The notes beneath the pieces were generated by a model. That model saw only the letters and a program-made list of their open reading frames with translations, did no database searches and was not told where the DNA came from. From contig NC_067203.1 of assembly GCF_026262505.1 (NCBI RefSeq), forward strand, positions 14,520,392 to 14,584,391: 64,000 bases of DNA, read 5' to 3'. Below, piece after piece: positions 1 through 12,000 of this stretch (position 1 is its first letter; each line of letters starts with the position of its first letter). The DNA is from Trichomonas vaginalis G3 (lineage: Eukaryota; Parabasalia; Trichomonadida; Trichomonadidae). The translations under genes were made by a program, and so were the position numbers.

Positions 1-789
1 TGCAATGTAAATTGATATGAACATGTGTGATAATATCGCTAATAGAACAAACCATGGTTTAAAGAACTGCATAATGGCCGTGACGATGAGAAGTGAGGTT
101 GTTAAGATGAACCAGATACCGATCGTTGTTGCATCGTATAATTGGAACATGAGATTTGTAAAAACAACGGTTTTTGACTTCAATGCGAGGAAATTACAAA
201 AGGTGACAATAGAGATAAGATAGGAGATACCTCCGAGAACGATTTCTGCTGGATACGCAACATTGTACCCTTTAGATAAACATGCAATGCCATGGCTCGT
301 GACGTAAGCAGAAGGGGCAATAAATAATGGACATATCAAATCGATAAAGAGCACTGAGATAACAAGAAACGATTTCCGTATAGTATAATACTTATGAATA
401 TAAAAAACCATTCCTATTGACCAAATTAAGGTAAATCCGCAAACGCCGAAGCAGATGTACGTAATTATCATGTGGGGTTCGGATAGATCTGTGGGGTCTT
501 GAAATGCAAATATTTGAACAATAATACGATAAATATTTTGGGCTGAACTTGTCAGGCGTTGATATGGAGTAGAATAAACCCATAATCCTATAAATATGAT
601 TTGCAAGGACAGGAATATTGATCCTAAACTCGAGAACCATTCCGGAAATTTGATTCCATGGAGTAATTAATCAACAAAAGGAAAGATTCTATCATATATT
701 TCTGTCCTAGCTTCAAGTAAAAGCTCAGTTTTACTAAGCCTGTTATTTACAAGCGAATTTGCAGTAGCTGAACCTTCAGTTGAAGCCAT
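1..789 (-). pseudogene. 5' part of a multi-pass membrane protein, possibly a receptor-type nucleotide cyclase; one in-frame stop
   Basis: Reading leftward from the ATG at 789, one frame stays open to the window edge except for a single TAA at 667-669, after 40 codons. The N-terminus is Ser/Asn/Thr-rich and hydrophilic (starts MASTEGSATANS). Beyond the TAA come about 220 residues with at least five hydrophobic segments separated by short loops. The frame is the same on both sides of the stop, so this is neither a frameshift nor an obvious intron; no GT-AG pair with trichomonad consensus is visible. The layout (polar N-terminus, then a membrane region) resembles trichomonad transmembrane adenylate/guanylate cyclases, but the catalytic part would lie outside the window, so that identity is a guess. 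The stop may be a recent nonsense mutation, readthrough or a sequencing error. Confidence 0.55.
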
Positions 790-2300
790 TTCATTCTTAT
801 GAAAATTTCAAAATTATTTAATTCTCCATAATTTTATTTCCAGAGTATGATGATAGTAATATTATACTTGCGAGAAATTCGGAGTAAAATTTTCCTTCAA
901 AATATTCAGAATATAAACTCAATTTATTGCAATATAATAAACAATTAGTATAGATTAAAATTATATAGATTTTGTCGAAACTCAATACGTTATAAATTAA
1001 TGCCAGTAAACGAACGAAAGAGCATATCTAATTCTGGTTAATTTTGGTGCGGATTAGGGGAAGGTATTGTGAAGAAAAAACGTGCATTCTTTGAAAAGTT
1101 TAAATAGCAAAAAAATATGTCAAGCAATTTTTGTTTATTAATTGATATAAATGGTAATTGTATTTATAAACCTTGGGCATTGAAAATAGATTATTGTGAG
1201 CCATTCAATTTAATCGTAGAGTAAATATTAAATATCTCGGTTTAATGATAGCTAAGATGAAAAATCAGATTTAAAAAGAATTGATAAGAAAATCTGAATT
1301 AAAGTTAATTAAAAATTGAATTTAAATATTCGACCCATTATAATAGGATATTTTCTTCAAGAATCGAATAAATTTTATTACAGTTGACATAAATTTTTGT
1401 AAAAAATTCAAAGCGAAAACTGTTAACTTATGCTCGATATATTAAAAAGCAAATACAAATTAAATTACATAAGACTTTCATTTCAAAAGTACCGTAAGAG
1501 TTATTGGATAAGGAATTGAAAAACTACGGGCAAAGTAGTAAATAATATCAGACAATAATATTGAGATACTAGTAAGTTGTTATAATTACTAAATGGTTAA
1601 GCTTAAGTCATTGACATTAATTGAAATTGCATTGTAAGATTTTTTCTGATGAATTTCGATATAATCTAATATCATACACGCATATGTTCACTGAATGATG
1701 GGATTATTGCAACATTATTTTAGCTCATTATTTTTTGATGAATACGTTACATAAGGGTGACCATTTTTAATGAGAAAATTCGTTGCGAAAACATTGGTAC
1801 ATCCAATCTATATTATTCTTTACAATTTCATGCTCATTTGCTTTATCTCCGAATGTCTACATACAAAGGAAATGAATAATGCTTTTTCATATATCATACA
1901 ATATAATAACAAGGATAAATCCATCGATAAATTGAGATTTGTTTTTGAATAAGGGAAATTTTTGATTTTGAATGAAAAATTATGAGAAAATGACGAAGAG
2001 TGCAATTTTACTACCATATTGGGACATTCTCGCTGATTTTTCATAACTCGTGAGATATATCATATAACAGAACTAATTTTTTCAATCAGTTTCAGGATTC
2101 ACAACCTTAAAGTACTTATTTGTATTTAAATAGTACATTTATGTATGTTACAAAGTATGCCAATTCAATTTCTAACCAAAATAATTAACAAATATTTAAA
2201 TCATAGGGGAAAATGAATATTTTTTATTAAAAAGTAGTTTATATTAATAGTAATGGCATGATTCATAAAATTATGCATAATCCAAAGATTATATCAATAT
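790..2300. other. Long AT-rich intergenic stretch, no supported gene
   Basis: About 1.5 kb between the membrane-protein start and the 3' end of the BspA-like gene. Only very short frames occur (for example a 60-codon frame at 1770-1952), with composition no different from intergenic DNA. I saw no tRNA, no terminal inverted repeat and no clear promoter motif for the gene at 789. Confidence 0.6.
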
Positions 2301-5249
2301 TTATTGTTCATCGATATTAAATTTCAATGAGTCAATTACTTCTTCTTCATCTTTTTGATTTCTATCGAACATATCTTTCTCTTCAAAATCTTGATGGAAT
2401 GGATCATCTTGATTAGTTCTTATATTGAATAGTGGATTATCAAGAGTTTGACCTTCTTGATTGATGCCAATTGTTGTAACTTCTTCCTCTTTCATTTCAG
2501 GAAGTTCTGAATCTTCACTTTCTTCATTCATATGAATGTATGCATATATTGTAAATCCAAGCATTATTATTGCTGCAACTAATAGAAGAGAAATGATAAT
2601 TAACGCGATTTCTAAACCATATAATTTTTTCTTGGGTTTATTTGTATCTTCTATGATCAATGAGGCATTTTTACAAATTGGTTTATCTTCTAATACTTTC
2701 CTAGAATTAATTCCAGATTCACAATTTTCTTTGATGACTTCAATGAATTTAGTAAGGTAATAATTTGGATATGTTGATGAATAAAATTCAAACATTGGAT
2801 TGACTTCTTTTTCATCCAATACTTGAATCTCGTTAGTTCCTTCGTAACATAATCTTGGAATAGGATAGATTGGAATTATTGGATCAGGGGCACCATATGT
2901 GTCTTCAATTACTTGTTTTTCATAAAACTCTTCATTTACTTTGATTGTTTCTAATGTTGTTGGAAGCTTTATTAGTTTGATATCTTCTAATTTATCTGTT
3001 ATTTGTAACACATTAATCAATTTAATATTTTCAGTGATTGTAAGTATTTGATTTTCAATTTTTCCGTATATAAAGAGAAGCTCCTTTTCATTGTTTGAAT
3101 TGATATAATATACTTCATTTGGCTTAATAATAAAGTTCATATTCTTTCCTTTAAATGATATTTTTGTTAATGGAGATCCCAAAAATGATTTTCCAAGGGA
3201 TGTTAATGAAGCCGGCAATATTATTTCTTTAACATTTGTTGATGAGAATGCATAATCATGAATTGATTTAACGGAATCACCAAGAGTTACAGACTTTATT
3301 TTAGGACATCTGAAAAAGCAGCCAGTTGGTATTTGCTCTGAATTGATGGTAACTTCCTCTAGAGAATACATGCTACAAAATGCATATTGCTGTATTGTCA
3401 CATGATTACCAATCGTAATTTTTTGAATGTTTTTTGCTTTGAAAAATGCATACTGATATATTACTTTAACATTCTCTGGAATAATTAATTCTTTATTGGC
3501 TTCAGTTATGTTATATGTATAAATTGTCGTTTCAGAATCTGGTATTGATCCAATAAGCATACCATCTTTATACTGATAATGTTCACCAAATTCAATTGTT
3601 TTGAGCTCTTCACAATCTCTAAATATCTCCAGAGAAATAAATCCTATATCTTCAAATGTTATTTTTTCAAGATTTATACATTTAGAAAAGATTTGAACTT
3701 GTGAAACTTTTTCAAATAAAGGCTTAATGTTATAGCAATTGATTGGTTTTCCAAATACTATTGATTTGACATTTGAATAAGCAAATGCACGTTTTCCTAT
3801 TTCTGTTGTTTGTTTAAGATTTATTCCATCATGTAATGAAGTATTATAAAATGCATATTTTCCAATTGTTGTTATTGATTCCAAGTTTATATCATATAAT
3901 TTTGAGCATCCATAAAAGAAATACTCAGGAATAACTGAAATCGGATTGACAAATGTAATCTTTTCTAAATTATAACAATATTGAAATGCGCGTGGTTTTA
4001 TTTTATTTCCATGAATCTTTACTTCTATTAATGAATAACAATTTGAAAACATTCCTTCTGCAACGTTATTAGTTTCAACTCTTTCTAGACTTGTACATTC
4101 TGAGAATAAATAAGGCGATCCACTTGAATATGAATGCAATCCATTAAGTGTTTTCAACTTTGAACATCCTTGAAATGCTCCTGAATATAAATGAATTCCT
4201 GAAAAAGTAAAACTTTCTAACGACTGACAATTTTTAAATGCATATCGATTAATCAAAAGAATTTGTGATGCTTGAAAATCTTTTAAACTTCTACAATTCT
4301 CAAAACATGATGGAGGAACATATAACATTTTACCACAACGGAATGTGATTAATGATATACAATTAAAAAAATGATTAAAAAACTGATCTTGATGAGACCT
4401 AAATTCATCTTCAATTATTATTGATTTTAAGTTGATACAATTCATGAAACAACATGTACTAAAGCTACCATCATAGCATGAAACTGTTTCAAGTGTGATT
4501 ATATTGGCAAAACTATAAAATTTTAAGTTTATACTATCAAATTCAATTGATCTCAAAGCAGTGTTCTCAAATGCATTATCACCGATTGATTTTAAGGTTG
4601 ACATACCTTCAAAATTTGATAATTTGAAGCAATTCCTAAATGCAGAATCTCCAACTTCTGGCCACCAAGCACGTCCAAATTTTACTCTTTCCAATTTAAA
4701 ACAATTTTGAAATAATCCATTTGAAATTCTATCTAAGAATATATCTCCTTGAGTTAAACCTGTATTTTCAAAAGCATATTCATGAACTGTTTGAGCACTA
4801 CCAATATCTATCATGTTCAAGTTGATGCAATTTGAAAATGCGGATGATTGAATTTCTACAACATTATTTAAATTAATTATAGAAATTATCGAAAACGCAA
4901 AAGCATTTGATTCAATTGTTATAAGATTACTATTTAGTTTAACTTCTGAAAGAATCGGACAATTTTTAAACATTCCAGTAGGAATTTGTGAAACAGATGA
5001 TTCCGAAAAGTCAAAAATTTCAACAAGATGGATTCCGTAGAATGTACTAACACTACTAACTTCTGATGTTAGTTTAATTTTGCTGATATGGTTGTTTGTT
5101 AATGCGTTGAAAATTTCCAAATTATATTCTGATTCTTGATGAAAATCATCGTTAGAAGAGATTACCAATAGATCACCCTCAACATTTAATGCCGAATTCA
5201 TAAATAAGTCTTTATATAATAGATTTCTAAGCAAAAAGATGTTAAACAT
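2301..5249 (-). CDS. BspA-like leucine-rich-repeat surface protein with C-terminal TM anchor
   Basis: 982 residues from the first ATG at 5249; the frame is open six codons further upstream but without an ATG. Most of the protein is a run of TpLRR/BspA-type repeats of about 23 residues, with the recurring core pattern A-F-x-N/G-C-x-x-L-x-x-I/V, from about residue 60 to 780. A single TM segment lies near residues 860-885, followed by an acidic cytoplasmic tail of about 95 residues that contains NPLF. The N-terminus (MFNIFLLRNLLYKDLF) is hydrophobic and may target the ER. BspA-like proteins form a very large trichomonad family implicated in adhesion to host cells or bacteria. TTTTTCACACACC, an initiator-like TCACA, lies about 35 nt before the ATG. 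The gene is divergent from the second BspA-like gene. Confidence 0.9.
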   Translation of the reverse strand: MFNIFLLRNLLYKDLFMNSALNVEGDLLVISSNDDFHQESEYNLEIFNALTNNHISKIKLTSEVSSVSTFYGIHLVEIFDFSESSVSQIPTGMFKNCPILSEVKLNSNLITIESNAFAFSIISIINLNNVVEIQSSAFSNCINLNMIDIGSAQTVHEYAFENTGLTQGDIFLDRISNGLFQNCFKLERVKFGRAWWPEVGDSAFRNCFKLSNFEGMSTLKSIGDNAFENTALRSIEFDSINLKFYSFANIITLETVSCYDGSFSTCCFMNCINLKSIIIEDEFRSHQDQFFNHFFNCISLITFRCGKMLYVPPSCFENCRSLKDFQASQILLINRYAFKNCQSLESFTFSGIHLYSGAFQGCSKLKTLNGLHSYSSGSPYLFSECTSLERVETNNVAEGMFSNCYSLIEVKIHGNKIKPRAFQYCYNLEKITFVNPISVIPEYFFYGCSKLYDINLESITTIGKYAFYNTSLHDGINLKQTTEIGKRAFAYSNVKSIVFGKPINCYNIKPLFEKVSQVQIFSKCINLEKITFEDIGFISLEIFRDCEELKTIEFGEHYQYKDGMLIGSIPDSETTIYTYNITEANKELIIPENVKVIYQYAFFKAKNIQKITIGNHVTIQQYAFCSMYSLEEVTINSEQIPTGCFFRCPKIKSVTLGDSVKSIHDYAFSSTNVKEIILPASLTSLGKSFLGSPLTKISFKGKNMNFIIKPNEVYYINSNNEKELLFIYGKIENQILTITENIKLINVLQITDKLEDIKLIKLPTTLETIKVNEEFYEKQVIEDTYGAPDPIIPIYPIPRLCYEGTNEIQVLDEKEVNPMFEFYSSTYPNYYLTKFIEVIKENCESGINSRKVLEDKPICKNASLIIEDTNKPKKKLYGLEIALIIISLLLVAAIIMLGFTIYAYIHMNEESEDSELPEMKEEEVTTIGINQEGQTLDNPLFNIRTNQDDPFHQDFEEKDMFDRNQKDEEEVIDSLKFNIDEQ

Positions 5250-5704
5250 CGGTAAAAATAAATTCAATAAATTATGGTGTGTGAAAAATTCAATATATTA
5301 TGCGGTACCATGTATTCCAAGTTATTTTTAATGAAATTTATGAATATAATTATAAATATTCATATATTATTGATGAGACGAAATTTGTGAATTTTATATT
5401 TTTAATTCTGTCAGTTCTTTAATCTGAAATAGGGTCAGAAATGCAGGCTTTTCTCATTTTCATCTGTGATTTTTGAATGTGCTTTAATCTCTCAATTCGG
5501 ACTGTGATTTTTCAATGGATTACATCTAATAATTTCAATGCTTTATGATTTATCAATTTGATCCGTAACTTTTGAATAATTTACATATATTTATATGATG
5601 CTTCTATCAGCGGTTTTTATGCTTTCCTCAATCAAAAAATATATATTTCCAAAGAAGCTACTTATAGCGATTCTACTGTTTCTTTAGATAAGCCAGAAGA
5701 CTTT
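5250..5704. other. Divergent intergenic region between two BspA-like genes
   Basis: It holds the upstream sequences of both LRR genes. A degenerate direct repeat (CTGTGATTTTT...CAAT, around 5464-5516) is visible. From 5576 onward the sequence is open in the frame of the downstream gene but lacks an ATG. Confidence 0.5.
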
Positions 5705-7711
5705 ATGGATTATTCAATCTATCATAAAATTAGAAATGATAATATTAATACCATGGAAATAAAAACAACGGATGAAATAACATCATACTTTAAATTTTAT
5801 ACCATTTTAACAATCAAATTTTCAGGAGAAATGACAGATACACCATTAATTACAGTGTTTTCAGAGATGTTTCCAAATGTTGAAACAATAGAATTAGCTG
5901 AAAGCATCACATCAATTAGCACATACTTTTCGAATTCGAGTATTAGTACAATTAATCTTGAGAATGTTCAGACTATTCATTCATATTGCTTTTATAATTG
6001 CAAAAAGCTGACAACAGTTGATCTACATTCTGCAGAAATAATATATGTTTTTGCCTTTGCATATTCAGGTCTTAAAGGTATAGTTGATATTGGTGCAGCA
6101 AGGCTTAACAATTATGCATTTTATAAAACTGATATTGAAGAATTACATTGTATGGATTTGAAAAATGATATTATAGAGAATTATCCATTTTTAGAATGCT
6201 CTAAACTTGCAAAAATTAAATTTAGGCCACAAAATGGGGAAATATATTTGAACTCTCTAAAAGGCGCAACAAATTTAAATTCAATTGAAATAGATCCTAT
6301 TTCTGGTTTTTTAATAGAATTTCCATTAGTTTATAACACGGATAAAACAAAACTTTTTGGTTGTGTTCCATCAACCAGTATAAAAGAAGTAACAATTCCT
6401 GAAAGTGTCAATAAGTTAGAAAATGCATGTTTTCTTGATTGCGAATTTCTTGAAAAAATTACTATTTTATCTACAAGTTTGAGAAGGTTCCCATTAAATT
6501 CATTTGCAAACTGCTCAAGTTTGAAAGAAATTAATTGTAAATCAAAAATAGAAAGTTTTGATAAATATTGTTTCCAAAACTGTGCTAATCTGGAAAAAAT
6601 AAATTTCTTAGATACCGTAAATGAGCTATCAATAGCACCTTTCAAAGATTGTAAATCGTTGAAGACAGTGGCGTTACCAAAAGTTAATTTCATTCCAATG
6701 CAATGTTTTTATGGATGCTCATCATTGTCAGAAGTTCAATTTAATAGTGATGCACCTTACATTATAATTGAGGCAGATGCGTTTATGAAATGTTCAAGTC
6801 TTAAAACAATTCCATTCAATGATAAACTTGAATTCGTAAGTTCACAAGGATTCGCTCTAAGTGGATTAACACAGTTCACTATAACAGATAAAATAATTCA
6901 AATCGGCAATAATGCATTCTTAGGCTGTGCTGATTTAGTAATTACTATTGATGAACAACATCCAGTATTCTATGTTACAGGACAAGATATAGTTAATAAG
7001 AAATCTAATCGTGCCATTTCATCTTATCATTCTAGTTATTCGAATATTAGATTTAGTGATGGAATAACAAATGTTGATATTGACAATTTGTTTCAGATTG
7101 TAGACATTGAAACAGAAAATGTAACATTTCCTGACTCATTTGATTCTTGTTTTACAGATTTTGGATTTGCAGCTACGAAATATAGTGATTATGAATTTAG
7201 AGATTTATCGTTTGCCCAAAGATTTCCATCATCAACTACCTTTTATAAAGAAGGATATAAATCTATTTACTTTTCAAATAGTAATATTAAATATCCTAAC
7301 AGTTTCCAAGGGAGAATTGAATGCAAAATGCATGCAACAAATTTCTATAATTATGCAATCACTGAAGCAAATTTAGAGATAATTAAGAAAGATTTCGAAT
7401 TATTAGATGTTGAAGATGACTTTGTAATTGAAGATAATGATGATAATAGCACCAATATTACAGACACAACGAATCAAACAGATACAACAAATCAAACGGA
7501 TACCGATGAAGACTGCGTTATCCCAGAGAAATTGAGTGAAGAAGAGATTTATAAAAGCAGCACAAAGTACAAAGCAGAATTAGCAATACTAATTGTTTTT
7601 ATAGTTCTATTAGTGATATTCATTTCCCTTATTATCTTTTCCCAGATCAAACTGCATAGTTCAACAACGAAAGAAGACAATGAAAGTGCTGAATATCATA
7701 AAAATGAATAA
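5705..7711 (+). CDS. BspA-like leucine-rich-repeat surface protein with C-terminal TM anchor
   Basis: 668 residues from ATG 5705. BspA/TpLRR repeats (A-F-x-x-C-x-x-L pattern) run from about residue 50 to 430, interrupted by less regular segments. A threonine/asparagine-rich spacer (TDTTNQTDTTNQT) precedes a TM helix at about residues 625-650 and a short charged cytoplasmic tail. No signal peptide is seen with this start. The frame is open 43 codons upstream to a stop at 5573, and those codons look coding, but no in-frame ATG is present, so the 5' end is doubtful. The stop TAA reads TAAA, the trichomonad poly(A) context. It is shorter than its divergent neighbour and not a close copy of it. 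Confidence 0.85.
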   Translation: MDYSIYHKIRNDNINTMEIKTTDEITSYFKFYTILTIKFSGEMTDTPLITVFSEMFPNVETIELAESITSISTYFSNSSISTINLENVQTIHSYCFYNCKKLTTVDLHSAEIIYVFAFAYSGLKGIVDIGAARLNNYAFYKTDIEELHCMDLKNDIIENYPFLECSKLAKIKFRPQNGEIYLNSLKGATNLNSIEIDPISGFLIEFPLVYNTDKTKLFGCVPSTSIKEVTIPESVNKLENACFLDCEFLEKITILSTSLRRFPLNSFANCSSLKEINCKSKIESFDKYCFQNCANLEKINFLDTVNELSIAPFKDCKSLKTVALPKVNFIPMQCFYGCSSLSEVQFNSDAPYIIIEADAFMKCSSLKTIPFNDKLEFVSSQGFALSGLTQFTITDKIIQIGNNAFLGCADLVITIDEQHPVFYVTGQDIVNKKSNRAISSYHSSYSNIRFSDGITNVDIDNLFQIVDIETENVTFPDSFDSCFTDFGFAATKYSDYEFRDLSFAQRFPSSTTFYKEGYKSIYFSNSNIKYPNSFQGRIECKMHATNFYNYAITEANLEIIKKDFELLDVEDDFVIEDNDDNSTNITDTTNQTDTTNQTDTDEDCVIPEKLSEEEIYKSSTKYKAELAILIVFIVLLVIFISLIIFSQIKLHSSTTKEDNESAEYHKNE

Positions 7712-8008
7712 ACATATCATTTGATATCTCATTTTTTAAAACTTAGATATATATTGTTGAATCTAAAATAAATATGACCAATCCAAGTCATATACTTGAG
7801 CTATGAAATAATGAAAACGAATATATCTTTATGACTACGCACACGAATTTTCGATCCTGTGTAAAAGTAGGAGTTACGCAATTTAATTGAAAGTGTTAAA
7901 ATATTTTGAGACAAAAATAAGTATTTTAATGAAATTTCCGATTGTAGTATAATGGCAAAATTTTGAAATTGAAGGAATAACCGTTTTTTGCCAGCGTTTA
8001 CAAGAAAA

Positions 8009-8695
8009 ATGCTTGGATTAATTGTTCTCGGTATATGTGCTGCTGTAGCTTTAACCGGCAAAATCTGCCAGAGCTTGCGCAATGGAATGACAGTTAATCA
8101 AGTTGGATATGTTTTACCTGGAAACGGCTTCGAAAATTTTGTTTCTGCTTCGACTAATCAAAAATTCACTGTTAAAATCTCAAAAGGTCCATTAGTTATC
8201 AATAGCATTATCCAAAGACTTAAAGCATTTGTTCCAACCACTTTACAATCTAAAATTTCTGATGTTGAAGAGATGCTCAAGAGCATGGCTGACTTAGGAG
8301 GCTACGAACTCGAATCTGCTCATAAATCTCTTACTTGCACAACATATAATTCAAATACAGGCAAATTAGGAATTTTTAATGTTATTTTTACACCAATTTC
8401 CGACGATTTGATGACTGTTCAACTCTACGACATCAACGCAAACTTCAAGATGCCAGCATCTTTCATCATTGCTGAGACTACAATCTCCAACAAATGGAGA
8501 ACAAAGACTGAGCAATCTCTTATCGAAAAACCACGCGAACTCACAGTCCAAGCGGTTACAGATGCAATTTCAATGGCTATCGCTCCTTGCCTTCAAGGAT
8601 ACGTTGAAATGCCGAACGAAATTCGAGATTTATATACAGGAAAGTCTAAATCAGAAGGCCCAGGCATTGACAGTATTCCATCTTCTTTCAAGTAA
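8009..8695 (+). CDS. Secreted or ER-targeted protein of unknown function
   Basis: 228 residues from ATG 8009; the frame is open seven codons upstream without an ATG. The N-terminus MLGLIVLGICAAVALTG is a good signal peptide or a single N-terminal membrane anchor. The rest is soluble, mixed alpha/beta-looking, with cysteines at CQS, CTT and PCLQ and no second TM. I do not recognise a family. Base composition is less AT-rich than the flanking intergenic DNA and the frame is clean, so it is a real gene. It lies 297 bp downstream of the second BspA-like gene on the same strand; no functional link is evident. Confidence 0.7.
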   Translation: MLGLIVLGICAAVALTGKICQSLRNGMTVNQVGYVLPGNGFENFVSASTNQKFTVKISKGPLVINSIIQRLKAFVPTTLQSKISDVEEMLKSMADLGGYELESAHKSLTCTTYNSNTGKLGIFNVIFTPISDDLMTVQLYDINANFKMPASFIIAETTISNKWRTKTEQSLIEKPRELTVQAVTDAISMAIAPCLQGYVEMPNEIRDLYTGKSKSEGPGIDSIPSSFK

Positions 8696-9031
8696 TCATT
8701 ATAAAGTTTAATTTTTCAGATTAAACATCTTTTATTGTTAAATAATTTTTTTAAATTATTTTTGTATGAGTTATAAGAAACTAACCATTTGCAAACTGAT
8801 AATACTGCATACATTTTGTCACACAGTTTGTAAATTCTGAATTTTGAAATTCAATTTCCGGATTTTTTTTTTTTAATTTACTACAGACATTGCTATCTTT
8901 GCTCTTATTCTGCATTTTTCCATTACTAGGATTGGATCTCTAATGCAGAACAAAAGATATTCCCTTTATCAAAGTCTAGAATGCGCTAATGAAGTTTAAA
9001 GAAAAAAGTGCACGTTTAAAATTTTGTAAAA
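8696..9031. other. Intergenic region upstream of the coiled-coil gene
   Basis: AT-rich with a run of Ts at about 8863-8874. It contains the promoter-proximal GTGCAC block at 9002-9017, listed separately. Nothing else was recognised. Confidence 0.5.
9002..9017 (+). promoter_or_regulatory. Promoter-proximal motif AAAAAAGTGCACGTTT
   Basis: It lies 14 nt before the ATG of the 1,124-residue coiled-coil gene. The same 16 bases occur in the same orientation 17 nt before the dynein heavy chain ATG. The centre GTGCAC is a palindrome. Its role in transcription is inferred from position and recurrence. Confidence 0.5.
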
Positions 9032-12000
9032 ATGGATTCACCTAGAGGATATGGAAATCCACCAAAAGGATCTCCAAAATTGACGATTCAAGACTATAAA
9101 GATAAGCTTGGACGCATGGAGTCCACACTTATGGTTTTGCAAATAAAATTAAAAGCTAAGGAAACAGAAAATTCGGAATTAAAGCAAAGACTGCAGTTTT
9201 CTTCTCATCAACCAATCATTTCAAATATCAATACTGATGAAAAAACAACATCTCGATATAATCAATTACAAGACGAGCTTATAAAGTTAAAAATGCAAAA
9301 CCAAGAATTGGTGCATACAATTGATGAACTTAAATTCCGCAATTCGTTCATTTCATCAAAACAAGACAATTTTTCTAAAAATCGCGGGAATGGTATTCAA
9401 ATTACGTCAGATATATCGACAAGATACCAAAACAGTAATGACTTAGCTATACATGTTGATAAAATAACAAAAGAGCGCGATCAACTAAATAATAGAATCA
9501 AACAACTTGAAAACGAAAAGCTACACGATCAAGCCGAAATTAATGACCTTAAAAGGGCGTTAAAAGAACAAGAATCAGATGTACCTTCAATTCAAATTGA
9601 TCAAATGGACGGAATCTTACGAGAAAACTCAGTTTTGAAACAAAAAATAAAGGAACTTCTGGAAGAAAATACAAGAGTGCACAAAGAAAATCTTGAATTA
9701 AAAGAAAATTTAGATAATATAAAATTTTCAGATAATAATGAGAAAATACGTTTAAATGAAAGAATTAGATCTCTAGAATCTATGATAACTGATCTAAAAA
9801 ACAAAATGGACAAGGAAACAGCAGTAGCAATTGAAAAACCAAGTAATTCCGGAACTAATTCACAAATTCAAACTTTGAAAAAGGAGATATCCAAACTACG
9901 CGATATCAATGACCAGCAAAGCATCGAATTACAAGATGTGAAAGCTCAATTATCTCAGATGAATACTCTTGAAAAAGAAATCAGATTCAAAGATGCAAAA
10001 ATTGAAGAATTAGAGAAGAAACTTGCAGAACCGCAATCACCAACTGATAGTAAAGATCATAAAGCAATAATAGATCAGCTGACAAAAGAAAACAGCAGAC
10101 TTAAAGCAGAATTAAGAGTAAAAGGTTACTCAAATAACAAAAATCCTTCTATTGATGAAATTGAAGAGGATGCAATGCGTGACAAGGTTGCGAAATACGA
10201 AAATCTTGTTACACTATACAATGAAATAACAAATCGTTACAATATATTATCAAATAAAACAAGAGATTATGATGACAAATCAGAAATAATTTTGAAACTT
10301 CAAAAGAGAGTATCACAAGCTGAGATTGATGAACAAGATTTCAAACGGGCATGCTATAACTATCAACAACAAATATCAACTCTTGAGAAAAAGCTAAAAG
10401 ATCTGTATTCTCTTATTAGAGCTTACAGCGTAAAATATGGAATAGAATTTGTTGAAATTCCTGATTACGAAGATTATATTTCAAACAAGAATATTCCATC
10501 AATACCAACAATAGATACTGCTACACAACAAAGGATTTTAAAGCTCGAAAATGATGTCAAAGAACTCCAAAACAAACTTAAAATGGAAGAAGACAGCAAT
10601 ATCAAATTGAAAGATTTAATGAATTCTAAAGAAATTGAAATCAAAAGTTTGAGATTAGAGAATTCGCAACTTCGTGAAAGCTTTATTGCAGGAGTACCTT
10701 CTCCACCAAGCCATGAAATAGCTGACCCTCTAACTCAAACAGCAGAAATAGTGGAGCTTAAGCGAAAAATTGTTGGCATTAATGAGCAAAGAGATAAAGA
10801 TTTAGAAGAAATTAACAAATTAATTGATGATAATAGTTTATTAGCAAAAGCAAATAAAAAACTTGCAGATGAGAATGAGTTACTACGCCAGCAAAACTTA
10901 GAATTAACAACCGAAAACAGGAGATTACTTGACGAATTAAGCAATATGAAACCAAGGAACAAAGATTCTGATATCAAAGAACAAACTCAAGAAATGGAGA
11001 AATTTATTGAACCATCGTTTAATCTCAGAAATAATAATGAAAAACCAAACAATGATAATGAAAAAGCACAACAAAGTCAACAGGAACTTGAAAAGCTGAA
11101 GTTACAACTACAACAAAATGAACAAACAGCAAAGCAAAACATCATTGATATCAACAATTATAAGAAACAGATCTCAGAAAAAGATCAAACTATTCTTAGA
11201 CTGAATGATGACTTAATCAAATTACGAAATGATATTCTTGAAAGGGATGAAAACATCAAGAAATTAACTGATGAATTGAAGAACATCAAACAGAAATCTA
11301 CAAATGATAGTAAATCATTTGATAATTTATCACAAGATCTGAATAATAAAATCAAAAACCAAAATGAATATATTGAACAATGTAATAAGGATCTCAACAA
11401 ACTCAAAATGGATTTGCAAGAAAGTCTTAAAGTTAATTCAGATCTCAATAACACAATTCAATTGCAGAATACACAATTATCTCAGTTAAACAATCAAATT
11501 AAACAACTCAATGAAACAATCACAAAATTAAATGATATGATTAAATCAAAAGAAAATGAATTAAACAATGCAAATGCACAAATTTATGCATTAAATGAAC
11601 AGATATCTAAGCTAATGAAAGAATCAGATTCTAATTCCAACATTAGCGAACAATTAATGAAACTAAATGAACAATTAGTAGCACTTAATGAAAGAGCCAA
11701 ATCTAAAGAAAAGGAGATAGATGATGCGAATAAACAAATTGCCAATCTCAAAAACGAAATTCAGAAATTGATGAAGGAAAATAGTTCAATTTCTGATTTG
11801 AAAGCTCAAATTGAAGAGTTGAATGCATTGCTAGATGAAAAGGTCAAAGAGTTAACAGAATCTGACTCTATGCTTGAAGAATTAAGAGATCAATTGCTCA
11901 AACTAAAGAAAGAAAATCAAGATTCAAAGGATAGTCAGCAATTAGACATTGAATTGAAAGACAAAATCCTTGATTTACAAAAAGAAAACATTAAACTCAA

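Noticed and set aside
1770-1952. 60-codon plus-strand frame
   Set aside because: Composition is that of translated AT-rich DNA and an overlapping opposite-strand frame is equally long.
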